Of a stretch of 64,000 bases of DNA, positions 49,469 through 60,862 are shown in pieces. Numbering within the stretch: position 1 is the stretch's first letter; each line of letters begins with the position of its first letter. Source of the stretch: Cryptomeria japonica (taxonomy: Eukaryota > Streptophyta > Pinopsida > Cupressales > Cupressaceae); the NCBI RefSeq assembly GCF_030272615.1, contig NC_081405.1:610635065-610699064 (forward strand), given 5' to 3'. A program made the position numbers and the translations under genes. The notes below the pieces were generated by a model that was given only the letters and a program-made list of their open reading frames with translations, did not search any database and was not told where the DNA came from.

Positions 49469-50010
49469 AAACTTGATTGATCACGAACCAGATGAAGAGA
49501 AAGGTATTCAATTTGTTTTGAAGCAATGATATTGAACAAAGTGATTGAAAGTTATATTGATCCCAAACTTGATTGAACTAGGACCAATGAAGAACAAAGA
49601 TACCAAACTTGAACTTGATTGATCAAGAAGCAGATCTTACTGATCTAGAACTTGATTGAACTAGACATAGTGAGCGAAGATAAAATCGATCTTGAAATTG
49701 ATGGATCAAGATATGATGAGTGAAGATAAACTATCTAGCTTGATTCGATGCGATGAAACTTAACACCTACTTAGATTGAGCGTGCGTTCAAAGATACTCT
49801 TTAAACCCTTGATTCAGTTTAAATGAATAATCAACTTGATGAAAAGCAATGAAACTGATTAACGATAAGAGACTGATTCAGACAAAGACAATACCAGCTT
49901 GATATGAAGCGATGAAACTAATATGCTCCTAGGGATTGATTTGATTCAGATGATCGAGAAATATCAACTTGATATGAAGCGATGAAGCTAAGATGCCCCT
50001 AGCGATGAGG
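49469..50010. repeat. Diffuse repeat of CTTGATTGATCAAG-like words
   Basis: Five variants of A-ACTTGATTGA[TCA/ACT]AG occur near 49470, 49566, 49609, 49652 and 49692; the core is a near-palindrome. From 49800 on, ACTTGATATGAAGCGATGAA occurs twice (about 49897 and 49967). Confidence 0.6.
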
Positions 50011-50478
50011 TCTTATTTTTGACGTTTGATAAAGATTAGCTGCTCGACTTGCAACGAATGTTTTGAAAGAAATTCTCGACTTTGAGGATGATAATCACTG
50101 ATGATGATGTCATGAGTATGCCCCCTCAGGAGCGAAATCGAAAGATAGTGAGGGTTGTGCAGTTATTTCAAGAAATTTGATAAAAAGATTAATCGATTAA
50201 TGATTTGAGTGAAAAGATTAATATTGAAGTTTTTAAAATCAGAGTTGATTTGAGAATTAAATTGAGATTTAGTGTTGATTAATGAAAAATTGAGCTCAAA
50301 TTGAAGAAAAGAATGAGTAGTTGATGAAAGAGCTAAGTGCTCTCAGTTATGCAAAATTGACTAGGAGGATGATCTCGGATTTTGATTTCTATCCCAAAAA
50401 TGGAATCAACACCCCCGATTTGGTTTAGGGTATAATTTTCATGTCCATCGGAGCAAGTTAAAAAATTAGGGTTTTGGC

Positions 50479-50485
50479 TATATAA
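50479..50485 (+). promoter_or_regulatory. TATA box of the PMD gene
   Basis: TATATAA in GGCTATATAAGGG, about 75 bases before ATG 50560. Confidence 0.55.
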
Positions 50486-50559
50486 GGGATTCAAGTGTCA
50501 TTCTCAAGTCATTTTCACCTCTCCAAGTTTGAAATTGCAAAAGCCCTCTACGAAGAAAA

Positions 50560-52352
50560 ATGGTCATTCCAATCTAGGAGAACCTTTTCGAGTGCCAGAG
50601 ACGTCACAATCGACCATGAAACTACGACCTGGCGGTAAGTGATCAATCTTAATCCTTTTGGATTTCTCAAATTTTGAGTTTTGATTTATTTTTTTGCATT
50701 TTTGAGCCGTTTGAAGTCATGTGCCATGGTTTGTCATATGGTGAGACACCATTTCTCATATGATAAACTGTCTCTTGTGTAGTTTATCATGTGGGCATGT
50801 AGGGTTTGTCATATGAAGTCGACCAGTCTCATACGAACTTGTTCTTGAGTGCCCCTTTTGTCGTGCGATGTTCAATATATAGTTTATCGTACTAGGTGTA
50901 ATCCTGATTTGTACAAAATTATGTCCTTTTGTGAAAACTCGTATGAAAAACAACAAGCATGTTTAAGGGTCAAAATATCAATTTTTGATTTTGCATTTTG
51001 TATGTTTGGATTTGCAAGCATGTTCAACATCTTTTTAGCATAATTTGGATCATGTGTTGACAATGCTTATGTTTGATTTTGCAGATTCAGTTGCCATATA
51101 TCTTGTTTTGATGTGTTTATCCACCTACGATGGGATTAATTCGTAGTTTATCAGATGCAGATAGGGGACATATTGAGTTGTGTGGGTTTGGATACCTTTT
51201 ACAGATGCCAGATATCCATCTTAATCATAGAATGTTGAACACATTAGCAAAGCGGTTTCATTCAGAGCATAATACTTTCCATTTACTCGTAGGAGAGATG
51301 ACGATCACACTTGAGGATGTATACTGGATTTTTAGGATTTTGTTTGCTAGTGAAAAGGTTGATTATGATTCTGCTCAGCAGCCAGGTATCTTAGCATTGA
51401 GATGGATATTCCATGATGAGACTATCCTTGAGCATGCCATCACATGGGATGTTCTAATGAATAGGTATAATGAGCAGTATCCTCTGGCCCGTGTTTTAGT
51501 AGGTATCATTAGTTGTTTCATTATGCCGGATAGGGGACAACAGGGTTTTCTTCGTGGTTGGGTGAGGATGCTTGAAAGGTTGTTGACTCATCCTGAGAGA
51601 TTAGGGTGGGGATCATGTTTGTTGGCCCATATGTATCATGAGATGCACAAGATTGTGTATCAGGAGGGGAAGAGCATGGTAGTAGGGGTTTTAGTTTTAT
51701 AGATATGGGCATGGGAGCACATCCCAGTATGCAGGCCTATAGTAGATGATTCTAGAGAGCCATAGCAACCCATTGTTTATTGTTATTCAAGTTATGTTAC
51801 TCAGCCCCATCTGAGCAAGACTGATTATTGGAGGAGATAGTTAGACGAATTGATTGTGGTAGTATGGAGACCGTACAGGGGTCTGGAGCTATGGGATAAT
51901 TGGAGAGGTCAAAGGAAGGATATGGTTATGACTCATCCTCTTATTGGATGGTTGGTATCACCTCATGGATTGAATATGGCTTGATCTAAGGGAGCTAAGG
52001 CACCTAGATAGGATGTCAGGAAACAGAGGGAGGAAGTGAGGAGGAGAGAGTAGTGCCTAGGTAGGTTAGGTAGTGGACGAAGGAGCAAGGGGGCAAAGAG
52101 CCTATGAGAGAGAAGGGTGCACTGGACACGATATGGTCACTGAGGGATAGATTGGAAGGTTTGCAGTCACAATTGACAGTGGCACAGACACAGCTTATAG
52201 AGTGGGACCAACAACTAGTTGAGGTCAGAGAAGAGGGAGATACTCTCCAATGAGAGGTTTTGCACCAGACGAGCTGGGCAACGTATTATGTTGCAGCTTA
52301 TAGTGTAGAAGTCCTAGTGGCACAACAGGTTGTTCCATATTCTCAGTATATG
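50560..52352 (+). pseudogene. Plant mobile domain (PMD, aminotransferase-like) gene, spliced
   Basis: Exon 1 (50560-50634, 25 codons) ends at a GTAAGT donor; the acceptor TTTTGCAG at 51084 keeps phase 0 into exon 2, whose reading passes Met 51130. The PMD hallmarks are clear: DADRGHIELCGFGYLLQMPD, TFHLLVGEMTITLEDVYWI, and VLVL-TAG-IWAWEHIPV, where the family has L-Q-x-W-x-W-E. The C-terminal part is coiled-coil-like (LEGLQSQLTVAQTQL). Internal stops are TAG and TGA, never TAA, at Gln- or Arg-like sites. PMD proteins occur as host genes (silencing, meristem roles) and as genes of Mutator-like and Ty3/gypsy elements. Here an element gene is likelier, given the setting. Confidence 0.8.
50635..51084 (+). 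other. Intron of the PMD gene
   Basis: 450 bases from GTAAGT to TTTTGCAG, T-rich as plant introns are. Splicing preserves the frame between exon 1 and the PMD domain. Confidence 0.65.
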
Positions 52353-52375
52353 GCGTGATCTGAGGGAGCTAGCTA
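51975..52375 (+). repeat. Short direct repeat at the PMD C-terminus
   Basis: ATATGGCTTGATCTAAGGGAGCTA (from 51975) recurs as ATATGGCGTGATCTGAGGGAGCTA (from 52348), possibly a duplicated end of the coding region. Confidence 0.5.
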
Positions 52376-52445
52376 AGTGTCTATCGTCCTTTGAAGAAGT
52401 TGGTCAAGGTCGCAAGCTTCCACGGTCATTCCTCCCCTTCCTTTT

Positions 52446-52625
52446 GAATCACTTCGAATCATTTCGAACCTTGGTTCGAAGTAGTTCAAATTGGTTCGAC
52501 CAAATTTTTCACACTAACACTCTTTCTTTGGCAGGAAGTATCTTTTATTGCGGCGGTCTTCTTTGAAATACTTTGAACCATTTTAAAGCTTGGTTCAAGC
52601 TTATTCAAAGTGGTTCTTGATAAGT
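52446..52625. repeat. Duplicated near-palindromic TTCGAA/TTGAACC block
   Basis: GAATCATTTCGAACCTTGGTTCGAAGTAGTTC (about 52456-52487) and GAACCATTTTAAAGCTTGGTTCAAGCTTATTC (about 52573-52604) are diverged copies, each partly self-complementary around [C/G]CTTGGTTC. Confidence 0.6.
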
Positions 52626-52917
52626 GTTGACGGCGGAAGTTTATTTTTGGAGTACGATGCATCGCCTTTCTCTCAAGCAATCAATGGTCTCGTCAGCATG
52701 TCAAATCAAAAGATTTTATTTCTTTTTCGGGGGAAAGGGCATCATTGTTATGAGTGTGAGTAGACCTTTGTTTTAGAAATGACTGGATACTGCATGAAAT
52801 CAATTATTATTAACTCATGCGAAAGGGTAAATCATTAATCGAGGCATTTATGCATCGACGCCTCAAGCATGTCAATCCTGATGTGAGGTGATGAACTATC
52901 ATTATCTGATCTTCCCA

Positions 52918-52924
52918 TATATAA
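52918..52924 (+). promoter_or_regulatory. TATA box upstream of the 1037-codon frame
   Basis: TATATAA in CCATATATAAGG lies about 240 bases before ATG 53160. A GTAAGT donor-like site follows at 52960, so a 5' UTR intron is possible. Confidence 0.5.
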
Positions 52925-53159
52925 GGTTTCCCTGTGATAAATTTTCATTCAGTTGCCTGGTAAGTTATCCAAAAAAAAAAGGGAAAAGGAAAAAGGAAAA
53001 GAGGTCCGTTTTCGGAGAGAAGGAGCAGTTAGGGAAGCTAGAGAAGATTATTTGATTTTCAACGGAAAGCAGGTGAGAGTTTAGTAACCTTTGTTCTGTT
53101 CTGCAAACTGTTATTTTCAAAGGTTTGTCTGAAAGAGGTCTTGCTTGTTTAAGTTGAGA

Positions 53160-56100
53160 ATGAAGTCGGTTATGCATTTTCTCGGTAATGTTTCTAGCCT
53201 TGAATGTAAAAGGCCAGTGATTTGTGATATCAATTTAGAAGGGGTAAATGTGGAGAGTCTGCAAGCAAACTTTCTTGCGAATACGGAAGAAGTTAAGGGA
53301 TGTATGGAAATATTAACGAGTGGGTTAATTGAAGCTGCTGCATTTCCCCCTGCCTTCGTAAACCCTGAACTCCTACAACTTTGCATTGACCATTATGATG
53401 TAAGAAGCAAGAGCATAGTAAACAAAGATGGTAATACCATACTTACTGTCTCTAGGGAAACCATTTCATCTGTTTTGAAATTAACAGCAAGTACCTTTGC
53501 CGCTTTCTCACCCATTCAAGCTGAAGCTGAGTATCGGGAAAACCCTGGTGTGTACCGAAACACCCTTGCCAGGAAATGGACCAAGGTTAACTATGGAGGT
53601 GGGTCTAGACTCCCAAAGGTCATTACTAGAAGCCACATGAAACCCCACATACACGACCTGGTGGTATTATTACACAGGGCGAAAGGTTCAGCTAATGTAT
53701 GTTTGTTCGAAGAATGGATGTATAGGTACATTGAAATTATCTTAAAGGGTGAGCAATGGATGGATTGGGCGGAGATTATTGCCACTTCTCTGAGAAGTCA
53801 GCTCAAACGCACCAAAGAGTCTGGAGAAGATTTTCGTATGGCCTCATATTTGACTTAGTGTATTGCCTGCACGTGTGATCTCACCACTCTTCCGCATGAG
53901 GTATGGAATGAGGAAATAACCATCTTCCAATATTGTCCGTTGTTGCAAAAAGACAGAGTTCTGGAGGATTTCTGCAAGGTGCATGATGTATTATTTGAAA
54001 ACATTTGTTCGGCTCTAGAAGGTGTTCAGATGCCACGACTCTCTCCTGAATCGCTGAGGCTGGTTCAACATTATGGGAGTTCTTTTATTCAATTTCCTAG
54101 GTTCACATATTTGAGAGTCGGAGGGTTTGAAGAAGAACCTGTGAAGTTACCTCGATATGCCCTTGATTGTTTCATTTTAGCCGAATTGTGCAGGCAACTT
54201 TCTGCTATTATTAAGGAAAATCTCCCTCAGGATAAATGGGAAACGGTTTTCCCTATTAAGCTGCGCTCTTTGGTCTGTAATAACATGAATAACGCTTCCA
54301 TCATTGGAAGCAATTTGTTGGGATTCAATCTAGGTTTCTACTGCAGCAGGATAAACTTCGATAGTAAGGGATATGCAGCCCTAACCCTCGGCCTTGAAAT
54401 CAACTCATCAGTTGCTCCGCAGCTAGAAGATCTATGGGAGGACTGTGAAAATGAAGAAGAAGTCTTGAAAAAGGATCATTCTAGACTCACCTTGCAACAA
54501 ATTAGCTCTTTCAAATTGAAGTTCGAAACACAAGGAATCACCGAAGATAGTTCATTTTTAGTTGAACCCGGATGGGAAGGATCGAACGAAGCAAAATCCT
54601 TGACAGTTGATTGGAGCAAGGAGGAAGATGATGATATTAATTTGAGAGCCAGATCCATATTAACTTATACAGATGATTGGCTGCAAAGGAAAAGAAATGG
54701 AAACATCATTGAGTCTTCTCCTAAGGTGATCTCTCTCTCAGAACCGCTTCAATCTGACATTCCACTTTCTCATGTTGCAGGTGATGCACTAGCTTCAAAT
54801 AAGAAAATAAAGTCTCCTTCCCGATCACAAGTCACGGCTCCTAGGATGAGATCCCATTCCAGGAACAAAGCTTTGAAGTAGCCTAGTTTCCAGAAGCAGA
54901 AAATGACATCACCAGAGCGGGATTCAAGTGACAAGTTCGCTCTCCCAGATGGAGCAGACGATGAAGTCCAATTCATTGAAACACCAAAGACAGATCAACC
55001 CAATTTCTTGACTCCAACTAAAGATACTCAGATGACATCAACTACTCCCACTGTTCCTTTATGGTTGTCAAATTCAATCAATAAGAAGCGGAGTTTGCAT
55101 CCAGTGGCCACACCAGTAAAAGATATTGTCACTAGGTATGCGGCTAGAGGGTCTAAAACAAAGAAAATGAAAACGGATGCTTGTCTCACTAAAGATCCAG
55201 TGACGGGGAAAATCATAGCGGAGGTGGCTACTTATAAACAGAAAAGGGAGTTAGGGGAAATTGATGAGGAAGGATTCAAAGTCACTTCTATTGAACTGGG
55301 TGTTCTTAATAGGAATACTGGTGATAATTTCTTTAAATTTTTTGCTGACCACATGCTCACGCAATCAGAAAAAGATTCCATAGAGAAGAAAGAATTGAAA
55401 GCAATGGTGGTGACGATGGCCGCATACATCAATTCGCTGATTAATTTAGGGCCTAACCCAATAATCCAGCTGCCTTAGCCATTCGATCCAAATTCTACCG
55501 AAAGCCAGCAATTGATGAAATAGATGCAGAGGGGAAAATTGCTGTCTAACGCTGTGGTTAGCTGGGTAAATAGCATATTAGATCAAGGGAATAGATTTAT
55601 TTCCGAAGTTACTAGTATCTATTCCGAGGGTGAGGCATTGCTTGGGGAAATTCAAACTTTGATACCAGTATGGGAGACAGAATTGTCACGGTGCCAAACT
55701 ATAGTTTCCCGAGTAACAGAGGTTGAAAAGTTTGGAGTTCTCAAATTCTTAAGTGAAAACCCCATGAAAGCTGTGGACCCGTGCATATTATTTGTCCTGA
55801 AAAGTAATATGAGTTGGAAGGAGTCCATCTATAAAGAGGCCATCAAAGAGGTCCAAGGCGTCGAGAATCAAATCACAAACATGCATAAGGAACTGGTTAA
55901 AGACATGAAGATTGTTAACCCCACAGGCATCTTACAGTTGGATGAAGGCAGCATGGACATTGAAGTGTTAACCAAAAGTTTCACCGAAACAGTTGAACGG
56001 ATTAGGGACAAAGAAACGCCAAAGGTCGATGATTTCACTTCGTTGGCAGGTATAGAATCCATGTTGCGCCTCAATGAGAAACTGATGCCACGTCAGAGCC

Positions 56101-56273
56101 TAAAGATGAAGGAGTATAGGTGGCAGAAGGACGCATGTAGAGCCTGGCTGATGAGTTTAAAGAATCCGCATTCACATGCCATGCAGGAATTCACGTCTAC
56201 TTTCCGAAGCTGGAAGCTGGTACGTCAAACCGTCGGAGATGAGAAGGAAGCCGGCGAATATAGTGGAAACTAA
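53160..56273 (+). pseudogene. 1037-codon frame broken only by four TAG codons
   Basis: From ATG 53160 to TAA 56271-56273 a single frame holds over 3.1 kb without an indel. The only internal stops are TAG at 53856, 54879, 55476 and 55519. Each stands where Gln fits its neighbours (for example IIQLP-TAG-PFDPN). The first 550 codons look globular (FLFEEWMYRY-like W/Y-rich segments, FFIQFPRF-type SSFIQFPRFTYLRVGGFEEE, then KLPRYALD). Codons ~430-640 are Ser/Lys-rich and disordered, and the C-terminal ~300 are helical and coiled-coil-like. I recognise no enzyme motif. It could be a young element-encoded protein or a recently dead host gene. It lies antisense to the Tat pol downstream. Confidence 0.6.
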
Positions 56274-58608
56274 ATCGTCACCCGCTGGCATTCTATCTTT
56301 TTGATAACTGCTTTCTAGTTTCATAACTATTTCTTGTATTAACCCGATAGGGCTGGGTTTTCAGGGAGGCCCTTCGGGATTTTAAAGAGAAAACTATAAA
56401 TGCTGGGGCATTGAACTGTTTATAGATATTAGCAATAGGGAAGAAAGAATAGCAGATTAGTGATAGCCTTAAGATAGATTTTTCTGAAGAACAGTGATCA
56501 AGGATAGTATATGCATGTTTTAGCTTTCAAAGACTTTGTGCATTGAAGTCGGACATACATATATGAAAAATTTTGAGTTATGCTTTGAAACTTTGTGTTC
56601 TGGGTGTTGAATTATTATCACTTTGTGGAGGTAATTCGGCGATTCAAAAGTTCCTTATTGCTGTTGGTTAGTCGTAAGTTCATCTATTTTCTGTTTTGAA
56701 ATATGTTGAGAATCTAGCAGAAAAAATTTATTCTTTGAAATAGATTTTGTTGATTATATGTGTCTGAATCTTTTCATTTTCGAGCTGTATTTTGTAATTA
56801 CCTCACTACCTAGGAGTAGTTGAGAGAACCTTATGCACTTTCAGGAAAAAGTGTAATTGTAAAAACTGAATTCATTGCAAATCAGATGAGGGAGCTGTAC
56901 CTGTAGAAAATTCAGAGAGGAAGTTAAAGTAAAATTAATACTTTCTCAACTGTAGTGAATGATTCTGTTCTCTTCATAATATTGGGCATAGAGTAAATTA
57001 AGAGAAGTTGAGTGAGAGGACAATCTGTTCACTAACAGGCACCCAGAAAGGATATCGGTCAGTAGACAGCACCTCCTCCACCACCTAGTGATGAGGGAGA
57101 GGCAAAGAGCTAGCTTGTTATATCTCATAGATTTTGTTATATACCCCATTTTTGTATCCTTATTCGATTGTTGCTCCGATGAGACATTGTATATGACAGT
57201 TGATATTATTTGTACTCTGAGACATTTATGATGATATATATGAGATCTTGATTTGATTTCGTCGTACTTGTGTTGATTGATTATGAGATGTATTTCTATA
57301 TGCTTTATTCTTATATGCATGCATGTCTTTTCAATATGGATGTATGCAATGGAGATGTGTATGGATGTTTTTTTTTATTTGTTTTCATATGCAAATAAAT
57401 GATGAAAATGAGTAACTAGTAATGCAAATGTTTATTTTTCATGCAATAATATGAATGCAAATAAGTATATAATGAAACGTATGGATCTATATAAGATTCT
57501 CATGTATGCAACTAACATCTCAATACACAAGTACTCGATCGGAGAAATGAGGATGAAAAAGAGACCACTTAGCTGAGAAATGATGATTGCTTCAGACTCT
57601 CATTCAAAAGATAAAGAGATCATTGTTATCATGCCAAAATCACTTGAAATGTATAATATTTAGGATGAATGCAACCTAAACCTAGTCACTAGATTTGGAA
57701 TGCTTAATTTTCATCACTAAGAATTTTACAAACACAACAGGCGAAATAGAGTTCCTTCCTTGTCATATGCAATATTAATTATCTTGTCCACAATGACCCT
57801 TTTTTTGTTCATATCCTTGGATAGAACTGCACATGAAAGAAATTTACTCAAATAGATAAAGAAATGACTCCAACCTCCCTGTAGGATACAAAAAAGCGGA
57901 GTTGAGGCATGTGTGTCGATTTCACCTTGATGTGAAGGCACTTATCACAAACACCCAGCTGATTTAGATATTTCCAGATCATCAGATTCATTCCTACAAG
58001 CAGAAAACAAAGAAAAGTATTATGCCCCCAATCCTTGCTCCTCTTAGTCAAGATATACTTCCTCAAGTTACTGAGAGGGAATAATAATTGAAAACCAATT
58101 TAAAAGACAACATACAAAGAAAATTTCACGAATATCTCAAACAATTTAGTGATTGTTTTCAGTAGTCTTATTTTGCTTGTTTACTCAGTGATAAAACTTT
58201 GTAGTAGTTAGGAGACAGGTGACTGACTCAGATTGGATGACCTGGTACTATCAACAGAAAGATGACTTGGTTGATATTGTTTAGGACATTTAAATTGATC
58301 AGTCAATTAACCTAAGACTAGGACATTTGATCAGTTTCAAGCCATGAGGGTTCCAAAAAGAACCAGGATGTCACAAAAGTGACTAAAAGTTATGTACAAG
58401 CGAAAGTAAAGATGCAAGAAAGCGGGAATGAAAATGGGAAATGCCAATGTTGCATTGATAGATGGAGCGCTTCAGTACAAGAGGTGCCTGTTTACCAGGT
58501 TTTCACCTACTTGGCAAAGATTTTTTTTTTTTTTTTCAAGACATTTTATGATTTTTATGATTTCTTCAGGACTTTTTAGCTATATAGACTGCTAGAGAAG
58601 AGAATATT
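56274..58608. other. 3' sequence of the 1037-codon frame, then Tat 3' region (minus)
   Basis: Right after the frame, GGGCTGGGTTTTCAGGGAGGCCCTTCGGGA-type sequence (56350-56380) can form a short hairpin. From about 57500 to 58608 the minus strand resembles the non-coding Tat region seen at 26640-29101 (for example GGATTGGGGGCATAATAC near 58030). No coding frame is supportable. Confidence 0.4.
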
Positions 58609-59690
58609 TAGGTGAAGAATTTCTTCAGGTGGATGGTGTTGATCGCTTCATGAAGCTGTTCTCCTTCCAATGTTGAGAGTTGATAGGCACTAGAGCGAAA
58701 GACTACAGTAATGACGTAGGGACCCAGCCAGTCAGTTTCAAACTTCCCTTTGTTTTCTCGAAACTGTTAATTTTTAGGATTTTCTCTTAGAACAAGGTCA
58801 CCAACCTGGAATTCTCGTTTTCACACTTTCTTGTTATAACCTCTAAACATTCTCTTTTTATATGCTCTCAAATGATCAAATGCCACTTGCCAACATTCAT
58901 CCAACAACTTGAGTTCTTGCAATCTAGATATTCTCTAGTCTTCATCAGTAACAAGACCTTGCAAAGAAACTCTTAAAGATGGTATTTCCACCTCAATAGG
59001 TAAGACTACTTTGGACTCATACACCAAAGAGAAAGGTGTAGCCCTAGTAGGTTTTTTGATACTTGTTCTATAACCCCATAGTGTAGGATTGAGCTGCAGA
59101 TGCCAATCCTTTCCAGATTTATTTACTGTTCTATGTAAGATCGTCAACAGATTCTTGTTAGATGCTTCAGCTTGTCCATTACCTTGAGGGTAGTATATGG
59201 ATGACTAGTGTTGTTTTATTTTGAATTTTCATAGAGTTCATCTAGATCTTTGTTCTTGAACTGCCCTCCATTGTCAGTCACAATGGATGAAGGTATGCCA
59301 TACCTGCAGATAATATAATTAAGGATGAACAGAGCTACTTGTGTATTGATTGCTTTGATCAGTGGAACTGCTTCTACCCACTTAGTAAAATACTCAGTGA
59401 TAGTTATAATCAACTTGTGACCATTAGAGGATGCAGGATATATTTAGCCAATGAGATCAAATGCCCATTGTTGAAAAGGCCAATGTGTAATGAAGGGTAT
59501 GAGATCCCTTGCTGGAGCATGTATGAGGTTCCCATGTAGCTGACACTTATCACAAGTTTTAGGAAATCTTATAGCATCTTTCTCCATGTCTGGCCAGTAA
59601 TAGCTAGCCCTTAGTAGTTTCTAAGCTAAAGTCAGACCATTTGAATGAGATCCGCAAATACGTTCATGAACTTTAGATAATGCGCATTGG
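58609..59690 (-). pseudogene. Tat-lineage integrase
   Basis: Read on the minus strand. The HHCC zinc domain is HERICGSHSNG...CDKCQLHG (about 59680-59540). The catalytic core carries WAFDLIG, VTDNGGQF (59290-59265) and a later TTPFS-type ATPFSLVYESKVVLPIEVE (59045-58990). A GPY/F-type C-terminus follows (FETDWLGPYVI, then INTIHLKKFF), ending at TAA 58609. Internal stops are TAG, TAA and TGA. Its partner reverse transcriptase has been deleted. Confidence 0.85.
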
Positions 59691-59701
59691 GACTCTTCAT
59701 G

Positions 59702-60000
59702 CTTTGTTGAGATCCCCAAAGTCTGTGTAAACCCTAATAGATTTGTCTGCCTTTGATATAGGTACTATGTTTGATATCCATTCTGCATAGTCTATAGCTC
59801 TAATAAATCCAACTTTTCACAATTTTTCTAGCTCAACTTTGACTAGTAGTGCCACATGAGGATGCATCTTACGGAGTTTTTTCTTGATTGGTTTAACTCC
59901 TAATGTAATAGAAAAATGATGCATGATAAGTTCAGGATCTAGTCCTGGCATATCGGAGTATGTCCATGCAAAGTTGATCTTCTTTTTTGAAAAGAGGTTG
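59702..60000 (-). pseudogene. Tat-lineage reverse transcriptase, N-terminal stub
   Basis: The minus strand reads FAWTYSDMPGLDPELIMHH, KLRKMHPHVALLVKVELEKL, a TGA, KVGFIRAIDYAEWISNIVPI and VYTDFGDLNKA. That is the start of a Tat reverse transcriptase up to the first catalytic region. The palm, YxDD motif and RNase H are missing, and the integrase zinc domain follows within about 15 bases. Confidence 0.85.
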
Positions 60001-60862
60001 CTGAAATATTTTAACTCTTCTGCTAATAATGATTGATCTAAATGAATGATATGTGGTATCTCTTAACTTCCAATATTTACTAGTTGAGTTGGTATAATCA
60101 ATATTGAAGACCTTTCTTGGAAGTGACTTGGCAGCATATCAAGTATCTCACCCTTAGGTGCCTCGGAGAGGTTTTCACCCTTAGGTATGTCCTTTATTTT
60201 TACTATTCTTTGTTCTGATACTACCACAGTGTGGTTTTCATCATCAAAACTTTAAATTTTCTTTTTTTGATTTGTGCAACTGAGATACTTGATATCTGTC
60301 TCAGTCATGTTCTTACTTTTCTCACTAGTGGAAGAGTTCATTGGTTCAACTACATTAAGATAGCAGGCTAATGTGTAGTCATTGGCAAAGGTAGGTATAT
60401 TCAAAGGTTGGTTGTAAAGAGTACAGTCAATCAGTTTAGGATGTACCAAGGATAAATTTTGAATAGGTTCAAGGGAGTTCACGGTATTATCATCATAACT
60501 TCAGACTGACAAGTTGAGTTCTAGAAAACTACCTTGCCTAGGTGTCTCAAGACCAGGAAGAGTTCCAACATGATTATCGAAGTTCAGGTTAATATCTAAA
60601 GGACCTAACCCAACAGACCTACCATTAGCATCATCCTCTACATCATACTGGACTACATATCATGGTTTGATAGTAATAGGGTCAGCTGATAGAATCTTGA
60701 TATTCATGATAGAGTAGTCATAGTGTGATGCCAAATAGGTATTGTCATAAATAGAGCTTATTTTAGAGTCATCGGAGTCATAGGTTGAAGTTTCTAACTC
60801 TTCTTCAAGAGATTTAGTAAAAGTATGTATAGTATCAATACCTACATCCTTGATGTTGCAAG
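60001..60862 (-). pseudogene. Tat pol, protease-to-RT spacer (part 1)
   Basis: Minus-strand frames of spacer character, rich in Ser, Asn and Asp (KSLEEELETSTYDSDDSKIS near 60800, LACYLNVVEPMNSSTSEK near 60350). The upstream part continues beyond the solo LTR: joining 61905 to 60862 gives an uninterrupted VIDEPNHEGTCNIKDVG. Confidence 0.5.

Noticed and set aside
53856-55521. TAG as a sense codon (genetic code change)
   Set aside because: The RAV gene uses the normal code, plant nuclei have no such recoding, and CAG-to-TAG methylation decay explains the pattern; kept only as a testable alternative.
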